Shown here piece after piece: positions 48,643 through 61,192 of a stretch of 64,000 nt of DNA. The position numbers and the translations under genes are program-made. The first letter of the stretch is position 1. Every line of letters begins with the position of its first letter. The notes under the pieces were generated by a model that did not search any database, was not told where the DNA came from, and was given only the letters and a program-made list of their open reading frames with translations. Source of the DNA: Pocillopora verrucosa (Eukaryota > Cnidaria > Anthozoa > Scleractinia > Pocilloporidae); NCBI RefSeq assembly GCF_036669915.1, contig NC_089318.1:23714725-23778724 (forward strand). Direction: 5' to 3'.

Positions 48643-48840
48643 ACTTCGTTTGAAACAGTGAACTTTGATTCGAAATGTTAAATGTTGTTTTGATACAAGG
48701 ACTGCTTAGAACCGGTGAATCTCGTGTTGAAATTAAGCGAATTAGTTATTACCAGCTCTCCGTCCAATTTTCAGATTCGCATGTTTTGTTTTGATTAAGT
48801 CTTAAGGACTATTGTTTTCTTTCTTCAAGAAAAGGAGGGA

Positions 48841-48991
48841 TGTCATGTATTACATGACGTACTGAGCGCAGACAGGCTTCATGTACTCATATATGAAGTA
48901 GGTAAAAAAAGAAGAAGCACATGGTCGATCAGTGTGTAAATCTTATCTGTACGAATCCAAGGCATAGTATATGCATTAGGAGGATACAACA
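48841..48991 (+). repeat. 3' LTR of Gypsy element
   Basis: 151 bp, identical to the 5' LTR, followed at once by the TCCAG duplication. Confidence 0.95.
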
Positions 48992-49861
48992 TCCAGTTAG
49001 AACGATAACAGAGTAATTCACATTTGAAAAGTAGCAACGTTTGTACCATAACAAGGTCAACCTTAGCCTCATTTCTGTTCAAAAAGGCTTGGCCACCAAG
49101 CAGGCAACTGTAAAATGGACCATTGTTCCAAATCTTTGTATCAGACAAAATATTTTTGAGGCTCTTTTCTCGTTTTAAGCCCTGACAACTCAGGCCACAA
49201 GTATATTCACAAAAAGTTGCAAAAAATACCCAAGAGAAAGAAAAGTAAGAGATGAGATGTTTAAGAATTTGCAGAACTACACCTTTTTGTAAGAAAGTAT
49301 ATATGTTATTTAGCGGCCGAGCGGTGCTCATAGTGAAAAAGTCTGGTCAAGATTAGACAACAGCTTCAAAGGAAACTGGGAAAAATGTCTTTGTTGATAG
49401 ACAGATAAAGAAATTTTTAATTGACTGTCGAGCCAGTTAATCTGGGATTGAGTTGGTTTTGCTTCACTTTGTTCTACGATTGGTCTTGAAAAATTGCGCC
49501 AACTTCTCAACTAATCAAATAAAAAACTGCCACCAATCGCAATTTGGTCACCCGCGTTTTCCCGCGCTTCAGCCATTTACCTGTTTTACTTTGAGTTCTC
49601 AAGGGCTAATTGTGATATTAAACCTTTCTCCTGATTGGCCTTTGTGATTATTTCAAACTTACGTCACTCATTAGAAAAGCGCTCTACTACTCATCATTTG
49701 CAATCCTGGTCAATTTTCTCCCTGCCACTGTTTTGTTTTTTTTTTTCTATTTTTTGATGTTTTCTTATCTTACCTAACTAACATTTTGTAGCTTTCCTCG
49801 GCTGAACAGACAGTTCGCACTTTGTGACTACAACAACATCATCAACAACAGTTCTACATAT

Positions 49862-50095
49862 AAATAAAGGGGGTAAGTTTCTGAAGAAACTGTGGTGCTG
49901 CACTGGTGGGAGAGTATAACAGGTAATTAAGTGTTAACAAAATGAGTTGAAAATGTAAATTTACCACCGTAAAGAGTTTCAGGGCTGATGTTTTGAGCGT
50001 TAGCCCTTAGTGTGATGTTCAATAAGTCAGCCTTTAGACTCTACCATGGTTAATTTATGTTTTCAACTCTGTTGTTAACATTAAATTAACAGTTC
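49862..50095. repeat. Old foldback repeat, same family as 58284-58559
   Basis: Contains the words of the BEL-nested palindrome in the same inverted design (ggtaattaagtgttaac near 49921, taccaccgtaaag near 49962, and an inverted partner ending near 50093), but with many mismatches. It interrupts the AREL1 pseudogene. Confidence 0.65.
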
Positions 50096-51322
50096 AACAT
50101 AGCTCTTTTGAATCATTTATTCAACTGACCTATTTTCGTAAACAAAAGTCTTGAGAAGGTCGCCACCAATACATTTCTTTCTTAGCACATCGCAGTGATT
50201 GGAGGCTGCGAACCATCGTCTACAGTAAACGCTGGATAATCTACTCTATGGTCAGGGGGATGCAGAATAATCTGAGGGAGGAGTGCGTACATAAAATATT
50301 TAGTTTCCTGTATTTTGCATAATCAATTATAAACAAGAAAAGTTCCTCTAAATATCAATATGGTGAAACAAATACATTAAGTAATTTAGAAGTTTTGCAG
50401 AGTAATAAAAAACTTTTTGTGGAGAGATGAAAAGAGGGATCTTGATTCAACCTGAAAGTGTTGTAAGAAAGAAGATTTACTCTTTTAAAGGCCTTTCCAC
50501 TTAAGAACAAAAATGGTTGCTATCAAAATATCACTTGTAAGTCACAGAGGATAAAAAACACAATCAAAACCCCTTTGTTGTGGGCCGAACTCGAAATCCA
50601 TACAGTCTGTGTGGAATAATCCTCATGTAAAATTCTTTGATTTGTAATTGCTACAAAATGAATGAAAAAAAGCACAAGCAAGGGATACTGAAACAGGTGA
50701 TTTTAAATGTATCAGAGAGGGACTCAAACTGAAAAAGAATTGGTCCTTTTCAAACTACTGCACTCACTCTTAATCACATGACAAAGTAGGAGATAAAACA
50801 AATTCTCAAAACACTAAACAAATAAATTTTTAAGAAAATTCTGTGACACATCTTGAAAAGCAGTAAATTGGCTGTCTTGCAATACAATCTAATTATGGCT
50901 GGCCATGCAGCCCAGCCATCATTAAACAAATCATTTAAAAATTTCTGAAAGTTGAATGCAGGACTATGCAAGGTAATCCTTGTTTTTATTTCTTAGATGG
51001 TGTGATATAAATTATTACAACACTATACAAACTGAACAAAACAGATAGCAAACACATATTTTGCTCTTACGATTGAGGGAAATGACATTAAGCTTTCCTT
51101 GATTCAGTGTAACTCCATTATATTTAACAACTGCATTGAAACATCCTTCATCATCCAGCTTTATGTGGAGGACATTATTCTTGTCAAATCCATCTGGTAG
51201 AATCACAAGTTCAGGGTCTGTCTTTTCACTGCTTCCAATCTGACAAAACAATTAAAATATAAACATGTGTCAACTTGTAGAGATAAATCTAGGAGCTTTA
51301 TGCACATTAAAAAATTCACCAC

Positions 51323-51575
51323 GCTACTAACATTTATACAATCAAAAAATTCATATCTATGCTAAAACAAATTACTTTCTACTCTAACAGTGTATATATT
51401 GCCAAATTATTCACCACCACAGTATAACCACTTCAAAAATGTGTAACATACCCAGTAAGTAGCTAGACAGCTATATCACTAGCTACTAACATTTATACAA
51501 TCAAAAAATTCATATCTATGCTAAAACAAATTACTTTCTACTCTAACAGTGTATATATTGCCAAATTATTCACCA
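51323..51575. repeat. 94-bp direct duplication with a templated insert
   Basis: 51323-51416 and 51482-51575 are near-identical direct repeats; unit 1 has one copy only (about 21728-21820). The 65 bases between them closely match 52573-52638, about 1.1 kb away in the same orientation. The pattern suggests a replication template switch. It lies in an AREL1 pseudogene intron. Confidence 0.8.
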
Positions 51576-52902
51576 ACTAAAAGCCTGTTTTTCACAAATG
51601 CCATCTATCTAACCTATAAATATGAGTTGTAACTTAAGTACTTACACTCAAGTGGCAATTCTGTCTCCTACCTCAGTTATTTCCACACAGTAGGAGTGAA
51701 CATCTTGAACTGAAAGAGGACAGACATTCCCAAACTTGTCACGAGCCTTAACAGTGAGAGGAGTATATATCCCTTGTTGCACCTCAAGCAGTGAGCTGCC
51801 TTCTAGAATACTGCATTTGGATGGATCAACCACACCTGTCAATTAGTAACATCACAAATTAAATGCAATTGCAAACCAATTTAGAATCCAATGAACAAAG
51901 AGGAAGAGTACTATTGACTACCCCTTAAATTTGTCACATTTTCTGGACAGTATCTAACTACCTCTTAGGTGGACAGAGGCACTGTCAGAGAGAATCATGC
52001 TCCACACACAGAACCCAATAACCACTGTAGCATTAGAATCTGGACATTTCAATCCAGAGCCCAGCATATCAACATATTGCTGCAGCTTCTCCCATGCCCA
52101 AAAACACCCTTTTAGTTAATTTATCTAAGGATACAGAACCTGGTAAAAATGTTTTTGTAAATGGACTGTCCCTGATTGGTTTTCCCTTCACCAGAACAGA
52201 TATTTTATAGGCTCCAGCCTCTCGGACAGTAAAGGAAACTCTCATGGCATTCCCATCTCTCCATTTTTCACCACCATATTCCCGTGATGACACAATGAAG
52301 TTGTTGTTGTGCATTATTTCAACTAGGATGTAATCTTCTTTTGATACAGAATATGGAGTGGCATTCATTCGGTAAAACTAAAAGAAAACAGACAAGGCAA
52401 TAGTTAGTAATAATTTCCCAGTCTAATGTAGTTCTTCTTTCTCCTTTCACCTCTACTATAAGAGTTTTTCTTACTTAATTCAGCTGATCTCTGAGTAATA
52501 AACTTATCAAGTGCAAAATATGAATTAAAAAAAAGTGCTTGGCTAGTCTGACATGGCAATGAATTATTGAATAATGTACCATAGTATAACCACTTCACAA
52601 ATGTGTAACACACCCAGTAAGTAGCTAGACAGCTATATCACAGAATGATTTCAAGTTGCATGACTCCATGAAAGTACAAGGTCTTGCACAACAGCAGCTT
52701 TTGAGAGGTCTACAAGTGATCTAGCACTGATAATATTAATGTCAGATTCTGTACAGACCTCTTGCCAGCTCGCTTTACAAAAGACATTAAACTTACTTGC
52801 GATTGAAAAAAAAAACACTCACAACATGGAGGCCTGTCATAGACACCACAAAGCAAGACTGGAAATATAAATCTCATTAAACTAACTCTTTTAAATATAT
52901 TA

Positions 52903-53600
52903 CCAAAAAAAAATTGATAAATCAATAGGTATTATATTCAGGTCTCGCTTTCTCCTATCCTCTACAACCAAACTCACTTTGTACTACACCTTAATTTATC
53001 CTTATATCGTCTATTGTAACTGTGCCTGGTCGTCCATATACATATCTAACTTAAATAGAATTTATTACTTGCAAAAGCGAGCTGTGTGGGCTATCACCAA
53101 CTCAGACTATCAAGCCCATTCTGCTCCTTTATTTTCCATATCAATACATTTGAAATTGCCAAATTTATGTTTTTATTATAGAAATAACTTATTGCCTCCA
53201 TTGCTTCTCAATCTTTTTGTAACGAATAGCCAAATTCACAACTATGGTACCTGAACAGCTAGCAATTATCGAACACATTTGTGCTGTACAAATCTCAAGC
53301 AATTTACAATTCTCTATCAAAGTCCTAAAATTTGGAACTCTCTTCCTGTTTCAGTCACTTGTTTGTCAAACCTTCTTAGCTTTAAGACAAAAATGCAAGA
53401 GTTTTTACTTAAATAATCACTGAATTGGCCTAGGCACACATTTGCAGTACTTTTTCTTTACTTTATTTATTAATGTAAATGAGGGGGCTCTCTCATTAGC
53501 CCGGTGGCTTCCTGGGTCTCCTTGCCTTCTAGCTATGACTGCTATAAATAATTTTTTTGTATTGTGTAAATAAGGCAAATAAAAAAACGATGATGATGAT
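52903..53600 (+). mobile_element. 5'-truncated LINE fragment (CR1/L2-like 3' end)
   Basis: Absent from the matching site in unit 1 (about 23137). On the plus strand it reads through the C-terminal end of a LINE reverse transcriptase (YPYIVYCNCAW, YLQKRAVWAITNSDY, QFTILYQSPKIWNSLPVS; a frame change lies near 53250) and ends in a short (GAT)n tail. This is a typical dead-on-arrival insertion. It is a different LINE from that at 9464-12910. Confidence 0.85.
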
Positions 53601-55743
53601 ACAATTTCAACAAATACCTTGAGGATAAATGACATTGATTCACCCACAATATGGGGATCTTCCCACTCCCAAATAACTTTTGTAAATGAAGGCTCAAGGG
53701 CTAAGCCAAGAACATATCCAAAGAAACTAGACTTGTGTTGCTGACTTCTGGATTTAATTCTAGAGAATACAACACTGAGACATACCAAGAGTGCTATGCT
53801 GCCAACCATGACAAGAAGCACTCTACCTATAAATGGAAATATAGTCATTTTATTAGTCACCCATCCTAACAACCTTAAATCATTTGGGTTCTGTTAAATA
53901 TGGAAAAAACTAATAAGTTTCCCAAATGGTAACAAAAAGGTTCAGGCCTTTCCTCTCCTTGGGGAAAAAAGATTTTAAATATTTTTTACACCTAAGCACA
54001 AATTACCATTTAAGTAATTGTCTCATGGTAAGGAAAGTTCTTATCAAATTATGACTTAGTAATGTAAGTGAACTGAGTAGTTCACTCTTCTTGGAAATTC
54101 ATCTTGTCTAACTCAGGGGAAACCAGTGTTCTTCAGAGAAGTATCAACATCAAGAGTTTGTAGATTTAATTTTTGCAAATCCTTAGATTGTCATTGATCC
54201 ACAAAAGTTAGTTTCTGCAAAAAAATCCAGAAATAAAAAAGGGAAAAACCTAAGATTTGCCATCTCTGGTGCAATTATAGCTCCAAAGGAGTAAGCTGTT
54301 TACTCCATCATGTTCATTTGTTTGTCCTTTGGACTCTGATCGTTATGAGTTCTCTGTCACTAAGACTTAGAGTGTGCTGCAACTCAACATCTCAAGTAAT
54401 ACAAGCTGAGAATGTAGCATTTCCATTTTGATATACCATTACTACTGCTTGACCATGAATTGGAAAAAAAGAAATAGTTTTCAGATGTAATTTCAGTTGT
54501 CTCTTTTGACAAAAAAATGCTCCTGATAAACAAAAAAAAAAACTCCCAAATAAAAGTTCTGCCAATTTTCAGTGCAAAATAAGTAGGTGACAAAAGGGAG
54601 GATTCATTCTCTTTTGCAACATAGAAAAAAACTTACCTACAAATTTTATGCTCCACCAAGAAAAAGAAAACAACATTAATACACCCCTCAAAGGAGGAGA
54701 ATCTACAAAGTGACCTTGTTGCTTTTCAACTGCTTCTTGAAACTTTTTAAAATCCTCATAAGTAACAATCTTTCTCAACAAATCAGATTTGTGGTTTTTT
54801 ATCAATCTATCCACACTGTTTATCCCAGTTGCTACAAAAGTTTTGAGTAATAGGTATCCAAATGAATTTGTTGTAGCCAAGACAGAAGTTGTAGTTCAAG
54901 TCTGGTTTTCTGTACAGCCTGCTCTAGTTTTTCCTTCTCAGATGTAAATGTAAAAACTCCCCAAAATGATCCATGTCTTGTTAGAAACCTTTTAGCATCA
55001 AGGATTGCAAACTTGGCTTTAGTAAGAATACCTAAAAGAAAAATGTCATCATTTATAAACAACACAGAAAAATACCTTTAAAAGATTACGATATCAGGGT
55101 CCAAATTGCAATCAACTAAAAATTTACTGATTGTCACCAGAATTTTAACTCTGGTCGCCAATAGGCGACTCATTTCAAGTTTGAAATTACGTATGTCCCC
55201 ACTAAGAAACCAACCAGCACCCTATCATTATAGCTTGTTTTTTCGAATCGTATAGGCTACGTTATATGCTATAAATTATCAAACAATATCATATACTGAC
55301 AGAAGTTATTCATTATTTATGTTGCAGAAGAATTGAATGTGATAAAGGCAAAAACAAAGAGGGGGAAAGCCTCACCTATAAATAACTCTATAAGATATAT
55401 TTTTAACTGTAAATACTTAATATTACCATCGTAAGTCCTTGCCATGTACTGGATCATGGTAAACTGTGGGGAGTTCTCTTAATTATTATGTTTGAGATGT
55501 TATTTAGAGAAATTCGATTATGACTCATGAAGTAATTACAAATTACATTGCACAGTACTTAAATGTAAGGAACTAACTATCACACATACCAAATTTGTGC
55601 AATTTAGCCTCATAATCCAGAAGATCGTGCTGCTCTAACCAAGAATGCAATTCAGCTTTTTCTTCGCGAACAATAAAATAAACTTGCATGCGATAAAACA
55701 GAAACCCCAAACCAAAAATCAAAACCGCGATCTTGTTCATCAT

Positions 55744-57392
55744 CTTGGGTAAATATTATGCATAGCCGAGCTCTTAGCCGCTTTAGAGACGTTAGAGCTT
55801 TCCCGTTATTTCTTCATCCATATACATCAGAATTTTCTGCATGAATTTTACCTCGCATGGTCTAGAAGGTTTCGATTTCAAACAAAATTTATAAATTCAA
55901 ATTCGCGGGCGCAAGTGCTGGTCAGTTGAAGGACGATCGCGTGACAGCTCCATTACTTTCGTGACTAGGTGTCCGTGACATCATTAGATTTCTAAGGTTT
56001 TCCTGATCAGTTTCATCAACTGTCCAAATTTGAGCGTGACTGACATTTTCAATGATTCAGAATCACCATGAGGCGTGCTATATTTACACTCTTATCTGAA
56101 GTGTAAAACTGTTATAAGTCTCTCCAACCTATATCAGTCAATCTGTATAGCTGTAATTAATTGCTTGATCAAAGCAAGGGTCGAGTAAGCGTTCAATCTC
56201 GATCTGATAAAAAATAAGCTTTGTGTTTTGAATCCAACTGAAAATGAAAATAAGTTTCCTGAACAATCCGATTTTATAAGAGCACCATTGTATTCATTTT
56301 AGGTTTTATCCAACCCTATTTTAAAGATTTCTGTGACGTAGTTTGTCCGTCACAATTTATAAGCGTTTTACATGCAGCTCATAAAGTCGTCGAGTTACTA
56401 CTCTCTGAACACTTTTGCTTGATTTTATTTGAATTCTCCTTTCTAGCTATCACAAAATCCTTGTAAATCACGAATCAAGAATTTGGTGTCTGATCAAGAG
56501 AACATCGTTAGGCTGATGAAAGTGTTTCTTCTCGTCACGTTTTTGCTAGTTAATGTATAAGTATTACCAAGAGAATTTACTTGGCAATCATTTCTGAGGA
56601 TCGGAGTTGTTTGTCATCACTTTGTGAAAGGCAAAACAGGAGAAACAAAAATATGGGGTTGGGTTGTGGAGGATACTGTAACAGCTTACGAAAAGTTTTA
56701 ACCTTCCACGTTTCCTCCTTCGAGCAAGAAATTAAATTTCCATTTTCTGGAAATTTTGCCCGCGTTATTCAGTTTTCGTAGTGATCAAACCACGTGCCAT
56801 TAAATTTGTATTTCTCTCCATCACGACAATTAAAAGTGAAGGGAAGTATCTCATTTCTATACATAAAAAACATATGACTCGCCGGTGTAAAACTTGATTC
56901 TTTTGTTCAGTAAAGTTTCCTAGTTCTATCATTTTCCTAGTTTCTATTATACGTATGAACATTTTCTGGTTGTAGTTGCACGAGAGCGAGAATTGTCAGG
57001 CCGAAATTCCTAAACTTGAACTTGAAGATCTTGAAAATACTCCAACTTGTGCAATGCAAAAGCTGGAGCCAGTAATAAACATGAAAAAACACGTTTTATA
57101 ATAAAATCATTACAATCGTATCAGGAAACGCTATCGGCAAGAAACTGAATTTAAAGAATGTAAATAAACCCATGCAAATAAGAACAAATGTCATTTTTAG
57201 TCAAAACTAAGTCTTTCATTTTCCGACATCGACATTATAAAATGGTGATAACGCGAGAAGAAGCTGTATTGAATCTGTGACTGGTGGATTTATTGTTGAC
57301 TGGTCCGAGTTAAAATTCAGAGGAAGCAGCTCTCCGACCGGAGTTTTATTTCAAGGCATTCAATTCTTGGTAAGTAATAACTAGAGAACTGA
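55744..57392. other. 5' flank of the AREL1 pseudogene, copy of 25288-26936
   Basis: Nearly co-linear with unit 1 over 1.6 kb; no coding sequence recognised. The high conservation matches the age of the duplication and cannot by itself prove regulatory constraint. Confidence 0.6.
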
Positions 57393-57397
57393 TTCAG

Positions 57398-57512
57398 TGT
57401 TACAACTATTGTAACGACGTAATATCACGGTGGTCAAGAAACCTGTTTTCTTTATTTGTAAATCTTAGAACATCGCGCACATTGTGACGTCATAATTACA
57501 TAATTTATGACA
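57398..57512 (-). repeat. 3' LTR of BEL/Pao element
   Basis: 115 bp; shorter than its partner by small deletions. Shares the internal words gtcaagaaacctgttttctt and cacattgtgacgtcataatt. Confidence 0.88.
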
Positions 57513-57858
57513 CTCTCCCGGGCCGATTAGATAAGAAACAGTATGGAATGATTAGCAAAGGATAAATGTTTAATAATAGAATTGTGATGAATCTGATATC
57601 GTTCATGTCAAGTATTCATTTCTGATTGTTCCCGGATTCTATGAATTGCCTTCTGAGCGGCAAGTCGTACTGGGGGACGTTGTTTATCGGCTATAGCTTC
57701 TTTGTCTTCCTTTTCAATATCTTGTGCACTGTTCTCGCTCGACACTTCCAGTGGATAAAGCTTCTCTATAGGTCTTAATAGTTCACTACCAGAGCTTATT
57801 CTTAAAGATACAGATCTGACTAATCCGTCTTTCCCTTTATGTAAATCAGTAACGACAC

Positions 57859-58506
57859 CTATTTTCCACTGATTACGTGGTACATTTCATGTATGAGAAC
57901 AACGTCTCCTAAAGCAACTGCTGTCTTGTTTGATGTTTTCTTTTGATAAGAGTTATATTCACGCAGACTTGTCAAATATTCCTTTTGCCATCGAGTCCAG
58001 AAGGCCTGTATCATTATCTCGTGATACTTTGCTCTCTTCGTCAGCTCTTTTGTTGAAATACCAGTTGGGATATAGTCTGGATCTGATTCTTTGACGCTAA
58101 CCCTTGTGTCTGGTAATGTCAGAAGACGGTGTCCACATAAGAAATGTGATGGGGTCAAAGGAGAGGCATCGTTAATATCCACGTAAGGATATGTCAAAGG
58201 ACGGCTGTTTAACACTGCCTCTACCTCAATGAGTATTGTGTTTACTGAGTTAAATCATGTTCAGATAGGCTTTGCCTATAGTAGGTAATTTAGTGTTAAC
58301 AACTGGGTTGAAAACGTAAATTAGCCACCGTAAAGGGTAAAAAAGCTGACGTTTCGAGCGTTAGCCCTTCGTCAGAGCGATTAAATCGATTGATTAAATC
58401 AATCGCTCTGACGAAGGGCTAACGCTCGAAACGTCAGCTTTTTTACCCTTTACGGTGGCTAATTTACGTTTTCAACCCAGTTGTTAACACTAAATTACCT
58501 GCTATA

Positions 58507-58551
<45 letters not shown>

Positions 58552-60250
58552 TTTATTCATTTGCCTATAGTATTTTTTAGACATCTTTTCACTAGTCCAA
58601 CAAGTCTTTCGTAGAATCCTCCCCACCACGGGGCTCGTTCTGTTATGAATTTCCATGTGATGTTATGGTTGGCGAGGAACTGTTGTGATGCATTTGGCTT
58701 GAGGACTTGGTTTTTCATCGTTTGGAGTTCTTGAGCTCCAGCTTTGAAGGTTTTTGCATTCTCAGAAATGATACATTCGGGAACTCCTCGTCGACTGATA
58801 AATCTTCTGAATGCCCTAAGAAAGGCATGGGTTGTCTGATCTTCCACTAACTCGAGATGTAAGGCTCGTACAGCGGCACAAGTGAATAGACAAATATAAA
58901 CTTTAGATGAAGTTTTATTTCCTTGGTCGCGAACATAAAGAGGACCTGTGTCGTGGAAGGGTCTGTGTTTTAATGGGTGCAACTCTGGTTTTAGCCATTG
59001 TGAACGCAGTGTATATTTCAGCTCCTGACATTCCTCTTAGGTAAGCTACTGCTCCGTAAGCTAATTGACTGCTGTCACAGAATATATGAAGTTGTCTTTT
59101 AGAAATGCTTGTGAAGAAGTATGGTCTGGGTATTTCAATCGATGTCAAATTGCTGATATCGCTGATCCAGTTTAGCCATTGGTCCTTATGTTCGCTTGGA
59201 ACATCCTCATCCCAGCTTAAGTTTTGTTTCCATTGATCCTGGATCATGATCTTTGCTTTAACTGTAATGGGTTCAACATATCCCAGGGGGTCAAACAATT
59301 TTGACTCAAAGCTGATCGTGGATCTCTTAGTAAGTTTTGTGATAGCTTCTGATTTTCTGATCATTTTTTCGAGTGAAAGGGATAGCATGTCATTTGTTGA
59401 ATTCCACGTCAGTTCTAGGATTTTTGTCGTTTGAGCTGCATATACATTATTTTCTTGTGCTCTGCGATTTAAAGCGGTTGAATTAGAGGTCCGCTGTCGA
59501 AGATCCACGCCTGCTTCTTGTAGATAACTTCGCGACAAGGAATAATATTCTAAGGCTTTATCCAGTTCTCTTTTTCTTTGAGGTGATATCGTATTGTTGC
59601 GTTTAGTAGAGAGGGTTGAGAGCCCTGCTCCAAATAGAACGCGGCAAAATCTGCAAGCTTCCAAATAATCCGCACTGTTAACGGATTTGTTAATGTCTTT
59701 TAGCCACAAGAATCTAGGCCAGATTAATAAAGGTTCTTTGTGATCCCGTATTGAACAGGATGCGAGCTTGACGATATTGTTTACCGGCTCTTATCTTTGT
59801 GATGGCGGATTGCATCAGGATATGATTTGTAGGATGAAAGGAATGCGTTCCTCCCATGTGGGTTGAATTCTTGGCTATGGTATTTATAGGTGACTGACTA
59901 CTATTTGAATTTTTGCTTTCTTTCATTTTATATGATGAGCTTTGTGTTGGATTTCTTTGTTTTTCTCCGCAAATTGAAGTATGGTGTTTCTTCTTACATT
60001 TCACACATCGACCTTTTGAGTAGCATTGAATTTTCGTGTGTTTGAGTCAGTTGAGACATCTTTGTTGGCGTTGAAGGATAGATCGCCGTTCCTCTACTGA
60101 TGTAATTTTGTCACATTTCTCTGGGCGGCGTGTTTCCGCGCCGTAAGTGCATGGTCGTGATACTTTCGGTTTTCCGTTGAGAAATCTTTGTTTTTGCTGA
60201 GCATTGGTTAGTAGAGCGCCAGCGGTTGGTACGAATAATTCTTCGTCCAA
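57859..60250 (-). pseudogene. BEL/Pao pol remnants: zinc knuckle, protease, RT edge, RNase H region, integrase
   Basis: Read from the right. A knuckle region (60047-60250) is ended by a TGA at 60047-60049 where a Cys is expected. The GRCVKCKKKHHTSIC segment and protease follow (59714-60004) with FNTGSQRTF, where the family has Asp-Thr-Gly, so the catalytic Asp is Asn here. A short RT edge (FLWL, RFCRVLFG) is joined directly to sequence that normally follows the RT palm, so the YxDD core is deleted. Then come FESKLFDPLGYVEP and the RNase H-like region (58915-59709). Integrase (58557-58982) has HDTGPLYV and SENAKTF, the second normally carrying Asp. Its C-terminal part (57859-58258, VEAVLNSRPLTYPY) is separated by the 276-bp repeat insertion. 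Non-functional. Confidence 0.88.
58284..58559. mobile_element. Foldback insertion with 100-bp perfect palindromic arms
   Basis: 58283-58382 and 58401-58500 are exact reverse complements over 100 bp with an 18-bp centre; a 59-bp single-copy tail follows to 58559. A 13-bp duplication (tttgcctatagta) flanks it at 58271-58283 and 58560-58572. It splits the BEL integrase, so it is the youngest layer here. The long, variable target duplication and the inverted-plus-tail form suit a Penelope-like terminal repeat; that assignment is inference. Confidence 0.88.
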
Positions 60251-60326
60251 GGAATTCTAGAGAGAATTCTAGAGAGGATATGTGGCCATTCTCTCGTGTT
60301 TCAATTTCTTGTCGTATGGCTACCCT

Positions 60327-61175
60327 CTATCTGTCCAGGGAGCTATCTGCCAAAGGATCCGCTTTGAATATTAAGCGGCGTATGTCTTCGGGCATTTTCT
60401 TTAGGAGTATGAGAATTAGCAAACTTCCATATGATTCGGTCATTACTCCAAGTGTTTCTAAGCCACGAATATTGGCTTCGCATAGATCGTCAAATTTCCT
60501 CAGATTTTTTGTGTCACTTGATGGCGCGTGGATCTTGGCTAATGATTCCATGTAATAGTTGGTCAAACTTTGGGTTTTGCCAAAGCGATCTTTTAATAGC
60601 TCAGTTGCCTTTCTATAATTTTCTTCAGTCAATGGCAGCCCGGAGATAGCGCGCGCTGCTTCTCCTTTAAGCATTCCATTTAGATAATTCATTTTTCCAA
60701 CATCACTTAGTTCAAGATTTTTATCGATAGCTGCACTAAAGTTATCACAGAATGTGAGCCATTCAAGTGGATCACCTCCAAAGGATTTGATGTTTATCTT
60801 GGGTAAATTGATAAGCATTCGGGGCGTTGATGCTTGTTTGAAACTACTATGATGGTACTGACTCACCGGTGTTTCTTGTTTACTCTTGAGAAATTGTTTA
60901 ATTTTGAATCGCTAGTCCGTTATATTGTCTTAAAACAATAGGGCTGATTCTGTGTCTTTTAGAATGTCTTCCTCTGTCTCCAAAGACATCACAATTTTAG
61001 CATCCATCTGCGCTATTTCCCCAGCTCTTCGTGTGAGTCTGTCCACAAGTGCCTCCAATTCAGCGTGATCTGAACTCTTTAAAGATACGAGTTTTTCTGC
61101 CTTGTTAAAATCTTGTGTACAGTGTCCTTTGTAGGCTGCTCGGATCGATTTAATTTTGTTTATATCTTCTGTCAT
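60327..61175 (-). pseudogene. BEL/Pao gag remnant
   Basis: The ATG at 61175 follows the primer-binding-like site. The first part (MTEDINKIKSIRAAYKGH) reaches an in-frame TAA near 60930, then a TAG a few codons on. After these the frame continues with the BEL/Pao gag core (LPKINIKSFGGDPLEW, FCDNFSAAIDKN, KMNYLNGMLKGEAARAISGL, NYRKATELLKDRFG). These blocks match the family known as DUF1759. Broken by at least two stops. Confidence 0.88.
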
Positions 61176-61192
61176 CCTAGTCACGGCACCAA

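Larger units (their letters stand above)
44407..48991 (+). mobile_element. Intact Gypsy-type LTR retrotransposon with identical LTRs
   Basis: The 151-bp LTRs at 44407-44557 and 48841-48991 are identical base for base as I read them. They start TGTCATG and end ACAACA. A 5-bp target duplication TCCAG flanks the element (44402-44406, 48992-48996). A primer-binding-like TGGCGACGAGGA begins one base after the 5' LTR, and a purine tract (about 48828-48840) precedes the 3' LTR. One long frame covers gag and pol. Identical LTRs imply a recent insertion. It lies in the AREL1 pseudogene. Confidence 0.95.
43892..55743 (-). pseudogene. AREL1: AREL1 second copy, truncated and multiply broken
   Basis: The exons correspond to AREL1 exons of unit 1: start exon 55590-55743, then about 54640-55033, 53618-53826, 52140-52377, 51674-51838, 51073-51241, 50576-50653, 50130-50271 and a remnant at about 43892-44022. 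Lesions seen directly: +2 nt in the second exon near 54830; loss of the exon matching 20759-21012; donor GT lost next to 50576; an in-frame TAA at 50182-50184; deletion of five HECT exons (17507-19508 of unit 1); a 1-nt deletion near 43902; and no HECT C-terminal exons with the catalytic Cys. A Gypsy element is inserted between 44406 and 48992. It cannot encode an active ligase. The N-terminal exons remain readable by homology only. Confidence 0.88.

Noticed and set aside
52979-53254. Possible host gene on the plus strand within unit 2
   Set aside because: It is the 3' end of a LINE reverse transcriptase, absent from unit 1.
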